Shown here piece by piece: positions 1 to 4,984 of a DNA stretch of 5,204 nucleotides. Origin of the DNA: Actinomycetes bacterium (GTDB lineage Bacteria; Actinomycetota; Actinomycetes; S36-B12); the NCBI GenBank assembly GCA_030425745.1, contig JAUHZW010000152.1, positions 1 to 5,204 on the forward strand, read 5' to 3'. The position numbers were made by a program, and so were the translations under genes. The first letter of the stretch is position 1. Every line of letters begins with the position of its first letter. Under the pieces are notes generated by a model, which was given only the letters and a program-made list of their open reading frames with translations, searched no databases and was not told the origin of the DNA.

Positions 1-609
1 GGTTCGGTGCTGTTCGCCGCCGGGGCGATACTGCCTCTCGTTCCGCAGGTGAGTGACGAACTCATCGACATCATCTACTTCGTCGGGTCCTCGCTGTATC
101 TGATCGGGGCGAGCGTGCAGGTCGTGCAGGGTCGCCGCCAGCGACTGAACGACCGGCGCGGCCCGAAGAACGTGCGCTCCTTCGCCAATCGGAACTCTCT
201 GGGCGCGGGCGTCCAGGGCTTCGGGGCGATCCTGTTCCAGACCAGCATGACCGGGGCGCTGCTCAGCCAGCTCTCCATCGGCCAGCAGGAGGCCGTCATC
301 TGGGCGCCCGATCTGATCGGCGCGATCTGCTTCGTCACCGCCAGCAGCATCTTCTACTCACTGCACTACCCGATCCAGCACCGTTCCCAGGATCCGGAGG
401 AGGCCCGGTTCCTGGCACTGCTGAACATCATCGGGTCGGCGTTCTTCGTGCTCTCCGCCGTCGGGGCATACATCGTGCCGCTGACCGATCAGCCGATCTA
501 TCCGTTCATCGCGAACCTCGGCACGCTCGTCGGCGCGGTGTTCTTCTTCCTGTCCTCCATCCCGGGACTGCCGCCGAGGCACCTTCCGGGCGTAGGCTCG
601 CGCGCATGA
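1..609 (+). CDS. YrhK-like polytopic membrane protein, 3' part (5' end outside window)
   Basis: The reading frame is open from base 1 and gives 202 visible residues. A GTG at base 7 could be read as a start, but the frame continues upstream and the first visible residues already lie inside a hydrophobic segment, so I treat the gene as truncated by the window edge. About six membrane segments can be seen (roughly residues 3-15, 22-43, 68-90, 100-121, 137-161, 168-188), with basic stretches at 44-59. Four of them share the pattern [VI]-G-[AS]-x-[LCF]-[YF]-x-x-[GAS] (VGSSLYLIG, IGAICFVTA, IGSAFFVLS, VGAVFFFLS), which recalls the small repeated helices of YrhK-domain proteins. That family has no established function that I know of. 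The stop codon (607-609) overlaps the ATG of the next gene, so the two are probably co-translated. The membrane nature is secure; the YrhK assignment is from pattern memory only. Confidence 0.62.
   Translation, partial: GSVLFAAGAILPLVPQVSDELIDIIYFVGSSLYLIGASVQVVQGRRQRLNDRRGPKNVRSFANRNSLGAGVQGFGAILFQTSMTGALLSQLSIGQQEAVIWAPDLIGAICFVTASSIFYSLHYPIQHRSQDPEEARFLALLNIIGSAFFVLSAVGAYIVPLTDQPIYPFIANLGTLVGAVFFFLSSIPGLPPRHLPGVGSRA
593..598 (+). promoter_or_regulatory. Putative -10 element (TAGGCT) for a leaderless inhibitor transcript
   Basis: TAGGCT fits the actinobacterial TAnnnT -10 pattern and ends 7 nt before the ATG at 606, the spacing expected if transcription starts at or next to the A of the ATG. 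No Shine-Dalgarno is visible before this ATG and no convincing -35 is seen. It lies inside the 3' end of the membrane-protein gene, so it could give separate expression of the inhibitor. The hexamer is short and may occur by chance. Confidence 0.3.
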
Positions 610-1055
610 CTCCTCTTCGTCGCGTCACCGCAGCCCTGTCCGCCATCGCCTTGATCCTCGGCCTGAGTGCCGTCTCGGCGGCACCCGCCTCAGCAGCCAA
701 GAAGCCGACCCTCACCGTCTTCGAGTTGCCCGCCCAGGTGCGTCTCGTCCCCGGCGAGTCCATCCAGATCACCCTCAGCACCAACCGCACGACCGGTTAC
801 TCGTGGACGGCCGACGGCGGCTGCTGCACGGCGAACGACAAGCCCATCGCGAAGATCTCCAAGGGCGTCTACAAGGCGCCGGAGAACACGAACGGCATGG
901 TCGGGGTCCCCGGTACAACCACCTGGACCGTGACCGCCAAGCGCGTCGGCACCACCGACGTCCAGATCATCACCCGCCCCCCGGGTGCGGAGAACACCAT
1001 GAGCGACGAGGTCGTGGGCACCCTGAAGCTCATCGTCATGAAGCCGGAGAAGTAG
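606..1055 (+). CDS. Secreted chagasin-family (MEROPS I42) cysteine protease inhibitor
   Basis: The 149-residue protein has a classic Sec signal peptide: two arginines at 5-6, a hydrophobic core at about 9-25, and an A-P-A-S-A cleavage region with likely cutting after residue 30. The mature part of about 119 residues matches the chagasin/I42 immunoglobulin-like inhibitor fold. The three inhibitory loops can be recognised: NRTTGYSW at 60-67 (BC loop, family consensus NPTTGY/F), GVPGTTTW at 100-107 (DE loop, usually glycine-rich), and TRPPG at 123-127 (FG loop, family RPW-like, here Pro instead of the aromatic). Family members block papain-type (C1) cysteine proteases; the target here is unknown and would be outside the membrane. 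A vicinal cysteine pair at 73-74 is unusual. The ATG is preferred because it gives the complete signal peptide and forms an ATGA overlap with the upstream stop. Confidence 0.87.
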   Translation: MTPLRRVTAALSAIALILGLSAVSAAPASAAKKPTLTVFELPAQVRLVPGESIQITLSTNRTTGYSWTADGGCCTANDKPIAKISKGVYKAPENTNGMVGVPGTTTWTVTAKRVGTTDVQIITRPPGAENTMSDEVVGTLKLIVMKPEK

Positions 1056-1070
1056 CCTCCCGCCGGGAGG
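1056..1070 (+). promoter_or_regulatory. Hairpin sequestering the ribosome binding site of the next gene
   Basis: Immediately after the inhibitor's TAG stop lies CCTCCC-GCC-GGGAGG, a perfect 6-bp inverted repeat with a 3-nt loop; one more G-U pair is possible at its base (1055/1071). The right arm GGGAGG (1065-1070) is a near-ideal Shine-Dalgarno placed 6 nt before the GTG at 1077, so in the folded RNA the ribosome site would be masked. A ribosome finishing the inhibitor gene would open the stem, which would couple the two genes. A terminator is less likely because no U-tract follows. The repeat is directly visible; the regulatory role is inference. Confidence 0.5.
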
Positions 1071-1076
1071 TGGCAC

Positions 1077-1535
1077 GTGCAGATCGTCCTCGAGCACCTG
1101 TCGATCAGCGCTGCTCATGCGGATCGGATCGTTCTGGTCATCGAGCAGACCGCCCTGCCCGCTGGGGCGGATCCGGTCCGGCTGGGCTTCGCCCATCACG
1201 GTGACGCGCTCTCGCACTCCACCTCCTGGCGAGCCGAGGCCGGCCAGCTGATCCTGACGTTCGCCCATGTGCTGCCCGATGGGGCGGAGCCGCCGCTGCG
1301 GCCCGACGGGGCGGTGTGGTCCGGATCCCCCGAGGAACTCGAGTCACTCCCGTCGGCCTGCCACGCGGTGCGCCATCTGCACTTCCTGCGGTTCACCGAC
1401 GAGGACATCGCCGCCCGCGAGGATCTCGACCTGTTCTGGGCCTATGCCCAATCGGTCGCCGACCACCACTACCCGGCGGTCGCCGGACTGCTGTTCACCC
1501 ACGGCTTGGCCGACGGTCCGGACTTTGTGATCTGA
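1077..1535 (+). CDS. Hypothetical histidine-rich, lysine-free protein
   Basis: I do not recognise this 152-residue protein. The GTG start is chosen because GGGAGG sits 6 nt upstream and because the gene begins 21 nt after the inhibitor's stop. No signal peptide or membrane helix is visible, so it is likely cytoplasmic. It has alternating strand-like stretches (residues 1-23, 32-41, 56-65), a proline/glycine-rich middle (67-86) containing a possible W-x-G-x-P-E-E-L turn, and a helical C-terminal half (97-140) with R-H-L-H-F-L-R-F at 99-106. Twelve of 152 residues are histidine, there is one cysteine (95), and there is no lysine at all; acidic residues are plentiful. G/C-rich third positions and good in-frame coding character match the neighbours. 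It ends 5 nt before the convergent MEKHLA gene. The real-gene call is firm; a function is not offered. Confidence 0.78.
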   Translation: MQIVLEHLSISAAHADRIVLVIEQTALPAGADPVRLGFAHHGDALSHSTSWRAEAGQLILTFAHVLPDGAEPPLRPDGAVWSGSPEELESLPSACHAVRHLHFLRFTDEDIAAREDLDLFWAYAQSVADHHYPAVAGLLFTHGLADGPDFVI

Positions 1536-1540
1536 CGCCC

Positions 1541-1999
1541 CTATGCACCCGGGTCGATGGAATGCCAGTCCCGGAAGACGACCGCCTGCCCCGGACGCTC
1601 CGGATAGCCGTCAACGGTCCACAGGGTCGCGCGCTCGATGATGAAGCGCGATCCATCCTTGGCGATGCGCTCGCCCGAGTAGCCGTGCAGCACTCCCGAG
1701 GAGGCCGCATCGGCCAGCATCGAGGCACGCGAGTCCCGATGCTCCGGAGGAGCCGAGTAGCGGGATGGCATTCCCACCAGTTCATCAACGGACATGTTCC
1801 ACAATTCACAGGCTGCGAGGTTCGCATACACGAACACCGGGTCCGCTCCACCATCATGACTGAGGACCACGGCATCCAGAGTGAACAGCCGCACCGCGTC
1901 GACACCGGCGTCACCGGAACGATCCATCAATTCGGACCCCACCCGGTCACGATGGCTGTCCAGGATCGCCATCGCAATCTCCACATCCGTCAGGTTCAC
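1541..1999 (-). CDS. MEKHLA-domain (PAS-like) protein
   Basis: Almost the whole 152-residue protein (about 9-146) looks like a MEKHLA domain, a PAS-related sensory fold known from bacterial stand-alone proteins and from the C-terminus of plant HD-ZIP III factors. Visible family features are the L-S-H-D segment at 46-49, D-P-V-F-V-Y-A-N at 53-60, the L-W-N-M-S helix at 66-70, the M-P-S-R-Y-S-A motif at 77-83, Y-S-G-E-R-I at 107-112, and the closing G-Q-A-V-V-F-R-D-W at 137-145. No membrane segment is present. The ligand of bacterial members is not established to my knowledge. It starts with GTG, whose bases are shared with the kinase stop (GTGA overlap), and only a weak ribosome site precedes it, so translation probably depends on the kinase. 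This implies a joint signalling job, either as a sensory partner or as a modulator of the kinase. Confidence 0.82.
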   Translation of the reverse strand: MNLTDVEIAMAILDSHRDRVGSELMDRSGDAGVDAVRLFTLDAVVLSHDGGADPVFVYANLAACELWNMSVDELVGMPSRYSAPPEHRDSRASMLADAASSGVLHGYSGERIAKDGSRFIIERATLWTVDGYPERPGQAVVFRDWHSIDPGA

Positions 2000-3747
2000 G
2001 ACGGCGCCCCGGAATGCACGCGCACGGTGAGCAGGCCACCGGTCGGCACCGCGACGAGCGATACTTCGCCGACCGCGGCCATACGCCGAGACCCCATCCC
2101 CTCGGACGCGCCGCTGGGCCCGCTCCCATCGTCCTCGATGCGGACGACGGCGGCCGCACCGTCTGCGGCGATGTCGATCACCGCCCGTTCGGCGCCGCCG
2201 TGTCGGTAGGCATTGGCAAGCCCCTCCTCCAAAACCACCCCGATGCCCTCAGCGACCGTCGAATCCATCTGATCGACTGTCGGATCCACCCGGCAGGAGA
2301 CCTCCAGGATGCCGTCCCACCGGGACACATGGAGGTCGATGGTCTCACCCACCGAAGAGGTGCTGTCGGCGTCCGAGAAGGGGGCACGCAGGACCTTCCA
2401 CGCCTGGTCGAGCGCCTCTCGGATCGCCTCGGGGTCACCGTCGGCCCGCGCCGTGTCCAACGCCCCGGCGCAGACCATGAGCCGGGTCTGAAGCGTGCCG
2501 TGCAGATCGGACGCGATGATGCGCGACGCATCCGAGAGTCGTTGCGCCATGGCCACCTGCTCGGCGACGGCGAGGTCGGCATCCGTCCGCAGTCGCTCCA
2601 GCACGCGGGTGCGGTGCGTGATCACGGCGGACGCGTAGCTCGTGCCGAGCAGGCCGACCGTCACGATGAGGATCAGTGCAGCGACCTCACCCGTGGTGAG
2701 GGTCAGCGTCTCGATCGATCCGGTCAACCAGCCCCAGGGGGTGACCCCGGAGACGTAGAGCAGGGCGATGCCCTCCAGCAGCACGAACGTGATGACATAG
2801 ACGACCAACCGCCCACTCGGCACCCGGTCCATCAGCCAGTTGGACACCAGCATCACCGCGGCGCACACGACAGCGAAACCCGCCGTAGAAGCGACCCCGA
2901 CCTGCGCTTCGCTGCGGATGGTCGCGTCGATGGCATAGGCCACCGCGATCATCAGCATGACGGGGATGACGGCGAATCGGGCCTCACGCGAGAAGCTCGC
3001 CATCACCGTGACGAAGCTGCTGCGCGGGTAGGCCCGCTCCTCATCCGCGTGCAGCTCATGGCTGAGTGATCGCACCGAGCCGGTGGCGAGTTCACGCAGC
3101 TGGTCGGAGATGCCGGCGGGCTCCGCTCCCTCCTCGAGCAGCGCGGTCGCGGTCGCGAGCTGCGCCTGGGCGATGGGTTCCTTCAGCTCGTTCTGGACCT
3201 CTTCGCGCAGGGACTCGATCACCTGCTGCTCCTGCACCTGCGCCAGCTGGGCCTGAACCAGTTCACCGAGGAGGCGTTCCCGCTCGTCCCAGAACCGCTG
3301 ACGGGCGTCGAACAGGATCGTCGTGATGACGTACCAGCACACGGTGGTGATCGCGAAGGCAACGATCCGGACGGCCGCCTCGAGGACCGAGATGTCCTCG
3401 CCGAGGGGATTGACGACGATCTCCGCTCCGATCGAGGCCGCTCCGAAGACGACGCCCACCGACATGTCGAAGAGCAGGACCCGCGCGACGGGCAGCGGGC
3501 TGACACGACGCGAGGCGAGGAAGGTGCGGTCGGCGAGCACCTGCCATGCGGACTTGACCGCCACGGCGATGAGGGCGACAAGGAACCACTGAAGCGCTGC
3601 CTCGATCTGGCTGCCGGGCTCCGCCAGCGCACTGCCCCGGACGACGAACAGCACCGAGATGAGGACCGATCCCAGCACCGACGCCTGCCAGGACAGCGCC
3701 CAGCGCCCACCCAGGCGGTCGCGGAGCGTGGGGGGCGAGGCAGGCAC
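1996..3747 (-). CDS. Eight-helix sensor histidine kinase (HisKA_3/NarL-type) with duplicated sensor half
   Basis: The 583-residue protein has four membrane helices (about 20-36, 51-65, 87-111, 125-147), a long coiled coil (148-236), four more helices (259-274, 287-306, 313-332, 355-373), a second coiled coil with the dimerisation/phospho-acceptor region, and a C-terminal ATPase domain. The likely phospho-accepting residue is H416 in DLHGTLQ. The ATPase domain shows an N-box with E508 and N512 (EEGLANAYRHGG), DDGSG at 539-543, and a G-M-G at 550-552. The usual acidic residue after the His is glycine here. The first coiled coil resembles the second but has Arg where the His would be. I chose the GTG at 3747 because a -10-like hexamer lies 6 nt upstream; an ATG at 3789 would add 14 residues and overlap the reductase start. 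The stop overlaps the MEKHLA gene by 4 nt. No response regulator is visible, so the partner and stimulus are unknown. Confidence 0.85.
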   Translation of the reverse strand: MPASPPTLRDRLGGRWALSWQASVLGSVLISVLFVVRGSALAEPGSQIEAALQWFLVALIAVAVKSAWQVLADRTFLASRRVSPLPVARVLLFDMSVGVVFGAASIGAEIVVNPLGEDISVLEAAVRIVAFAITTVCWYVITTILFDARQRFWDERERLLGELVQAQLAQVQEQQVIESLREEVQNELKEPIAQAQLATATALLEEGAEPAGISDQLRELATGSVRSLSHELHADEERAYPRSSFVTVMASFSREARFAVIPVMLMIAVAYAIDATIRSEAQVGVASTAGFAVVCAAVMLVSNWLMDRVPSGRLVVYVITFVLLEGIALLYVSGVTPWGWLTGSIETLTLTTGEVAALILIVTVGLLGTSYASAVITHRTRVLERLRTDADLAVAEQVAMAQRLSDASRIIASDLHGTLQTRLMVCAGALDTARADGDPEAIREALDQAWKVLRAPFSDADSTSSVGETIDLHVSRWDGILEVSCRVDPTVDQMDSTVAEGIGVVLEEGLANAYRHGGAERAVIDIAADGAAAVVRIEDDGSGPSGASEGMGSRRMAAVGEVSLVAVPTGGLLTVRVHSGAPS

Positions 3748-3750
3748 CCG

Positions 3751-3781
3751 TTGATTCTGGCACCGATTCGCGCGGTTGAAT
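3751..3781 (+). promoter_or_regulatory. Putative leaderless promoter of the aldo/keto reductase
   Basis: A TTGATT -35-like hexamer (3751-3756) and a TTGAAT -10-like hexamer (3776-3781) are separated by 19 nt, longer than the usual 17-18. The -10 ends 6 nt before the ATG at 3788, which puts the predicted first transcribed base at the A of the start codon. No Shine-Dalgarno is present before this ATG, which supports a leaderless mRNA. A 10-bp palindrome, ATGGCGCCAT (3780-3789), overlaps the -10 end and the start codon. Confidence 0.38.
3754..3759 (-). promoter_or_regulatory. Putative -10 element (CAGAAT) for leaderless kinase transcript
   Basis: On the minus strand CAGAAT ends 6 nt before the GTG at 3747, the position expected of a -10 when transcription begins at the start codon. 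It agrees with the TAnnnT consensus in four of the fixed and common positions but has C at the first. A poor -35 (TTCAAC-like, minus strand of about 3775-3780) lies 15 nt further upstream. The element overlaps the proposed -35 of the divergent reductase. Confidence 0.3.
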
Positions 3782-3787
3782 GGCGCC

Positions 3788-4678
3788 ATGACCGATGCCA
3801 CTGACACCGAACGCCCCGCCGCCTCGTCCGGCACCTTCACGATCGCCGCCACGAGCGACGATCCGATCACGGTGAACCGCCTCGGCTTCGGGGCCATGCG
3901 GATCACGGGAGACGGAGTGTGGGGCGAGCCGAAGGACTCCGACGTGGCGCGCACCGTCCTGCGCAGAGCCGTGGAGTTGGGCGTCGACTTCATCGATACC
4001 GCTGACGCCTACGGGCCCGATGTCAGCGAGAACCTCATTCGCGAGGCCCTGCACCCCTACGACGGGCTCCTCATCGCCACGAAGGGTGCGCTCACCCGGC
4101 AGGGACCCAACCAGTGGGAGCCGGTGGGTCGACCCGCCTACCTGCGCCAGTGCGTGCTCATGTCGCTTCGACGTCTGGGTGTCGAGCGCATCGACCTGTG
4201 GCAGCTGCACCGGATCGACCCGCATGTGCCGGCGGAGGAGCAGTTCGCGGCCATCGCCGAGTTCCAGCGCGAGGGACTGATCCGCCATGTCGGCCTGTCG
4301 GAGGTGACGGTCGCCGATGTCGAGGCGGCTCGGCAGCACTTCGAGGTGGTCACGGTGCAGAACCACTACAACGTGGCGAACCGCAGTTCGGAGGAACTCG
4401 TCGACTACTGCGAGCGCGAGGGCATCGGGTTCATTCCCTGGTATCCCCTCGGCGGCCGCGATCTCGCAGCCCCAGACAGCGTGGTGTCGCAGATCGCCGC
4501 CCGCATCGGCGCCACCCCGGGCCAGGTGGCGCTCGCCTGGCTGCTCCAGCGCTCACCGGTCATGCTGCCGATTCCGGGCACCGGTTCGGTCGCCCACCTC
4601 GAGGAGAACTGCGCCAGCGCGCTCATCACGCTGGACGACGAGACGGTGGCAGAACTCGACCGGCTCGCCACGGGGTGA
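3788..4678 (+). CDS. Aldo/keto reductase, YdbC/PdxI-like (possible pyridoxal reductase)
   Basis: The 296-residue protein is a complete NADPH-type aldo/keto reductase TIM barrel. The catalytic tetrad is visible as D70 and Y75 (FIDTADAYG), K99 (ATKG) and H141 (QLHRID). Other family hallmarks are [11 protein letters not shown] at 31-41, a V-Q-N-x-Y-N strand at 190-195, G-A-T-P-x-Q-V-A-L-A-W-L at 241-252, and the cofactor-binding [14 protein letters not shown] at 261-274. The V-N-R-L-G-x-G-A-M start and the ending resemble E. coli YdbC, renamed PdxI as a pyridoxal reductase in vitamin B6 salvage; this likeness is from memory, and actinobacteria carry many paralogues, so the substrate is uncertain. 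The ATG at 3788 is favoured over the TTG at 3776 because a -10-like hexamer covers the latter. It is divergent from the kinase (40-nt gap) and convergent with the cupin (12-nt gap). Confidence 0.9.
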   Translation: MTDATDTERPAASSGTFTIAATSDDPITVNRLGFGAMRITGDGVWGEPKDSDVARTVLRRAVELGVDFIDTADAYGPDVSENLIREALHPYDGLLIATKGALTRQGPNQWEPVGRPAYLRQCVLMSLRRLGVERIDLWQLHRIDPHVPAEEQFAAIAEFQREGLIRHVGLSEVTVADVEAARQHFEVVTVQNHYNVANRSSEELVDYCEREGIGFIPWYPLGGRDLAAPDSVVSQIAARIGATPGQVALAWLLQRSPVMLPIPGTGSVAHLEENCASALITLDDETVAELDRLATG

Positions 4679-4703
4679 CGCCGGGCTCTGTCAACGCTCG
4701 GTG
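4679..4703 (+). terminator. Weak stem-loop after the reductase stop, possible terminator
   Basis: Directly after the TGA, CGCCGGGC (4679-4686) can pair with GCTCGGTG (4696-4703) around a 9-nt loop, giving 8 pairs of which two are G-U. No U-tract follows, and read on the minus strand the two G-U pairs become mismatches, so it would favour the plus-strand transcript. The right arm lies within the 3' end of the convergent cupin gene. A chance fold in GC-rich DNA is quite possible. Confidence 0.25.
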
Positions 4704-4980
4704 ACCCACACCTTGCGCAGCGGCTCGTCGATCTCCCAGACCGTGCGAGTGCCCGCGGCGAGCACACCGACCGTGCCCGGCCGCAGTTCGAGGACTCCCC
4801 CGTCCTCGAGTCGCACCCGCCCCGAGCCGCTGATGACGACGAACACCTCGTCGGTCTCAATGTCGGTCGACGTGCCCGCCTCGTGCTCGGACCAGCCGGG
4901 CACTGGGCATCGGGCAGCGGCTCCATGTCGAGGAGCACCGACGGCGCGTCGAAGACCTTGTTGAGCTCACTGTCCGTCAT
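4691..4980 (-). pseudogene. DUF861-type (Cupin_3) cupin gene, broken by frameshift and missing segment
   Basis: Two reading frames hold one cupin. The 5' part starts at ATG 4980 and encodes about 26 residues ending D-M-E-P-L-P-D-A-Q, like the N-terminus of DUF861 cupins. The 3' part, in another frame from about 4903 to 4691, encodes 70 residues with the barrel core: E-A-G-T-S-T-D-I-E-T-D-E-V-F-V-V-I-S-G, E-L-R-P-G-T-V-G-V-L-A-A-G-T-R-T-V-W, and a closing L-R-K-V-W-V-T-E-R. Between them, some 15-25 residues usual in the family are missing, and the frames differ so that 3k+1 bases would have to be restored. Read without correction, the 5' frame runs on antisense into the reductase to 4405. The start has a good ribosome site (GGGAGGA) overlapping the decarboxylase stop region, 4 nt upstream. 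An assembly error, or a genuine 70-residue mini-cupin from GTG 4903, are alternatives. Cupins of this type often bind metal; activity here is doubtful. Confidence 0.68.
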
Positions 4981-4984
4981 GGCC

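Noticed and set aside
1536..1540. Possible bidirectional terminator between the convergent genes at 1535 and 1541
   Set aside because: Only 5 bases lie between the stops and no clear stem-loop with a T-run is visible around them.
1316..2209. Plus-strand open frame of 297 codons over the 1535/1541 junction
   Set aside because: It is a shadow of the unknown protein and of the antisense of the MEKHLA gene, with no coherent domain.
2014..3069. Long plus-strand open frame (351 codons) across the kinase region
   Set aside because: It is antisense to the kinase; its product is Arg/His/Asp-rich without any domain, and its openness follows from high-GC third positions in the real gene.
3764..3778. 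ACCG...CGGT inverted repeat in the divergent gap
   Set aside because: Arms of only 4 bases with a 7-base loop are expected by chance in GC-rich DNA.
3748..3993. Longer kinase N-terminus reaching to 3993
   Set aside because: It would run antisense through the reductase's conserved N-terminal barrel and adds no recognisable segment; the GTG at 3747 (or ATG at 3789) fits better.
3263..4366. Long minus-strand open frame (367 codons) spanning the reductase and kinase start
   Set aside because: It overlaps the well-supported reductase and kinase in other frames and has low-complexity composition with no family match.
4405..4980. 191-residue read-through product from the cupin ATG in its original frame
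   Set aside because: After about 26 residues it turns into low-complexity Arg/Ser-rich sequence antisense to the reductase; this is the result of the frameshift, not a gene.
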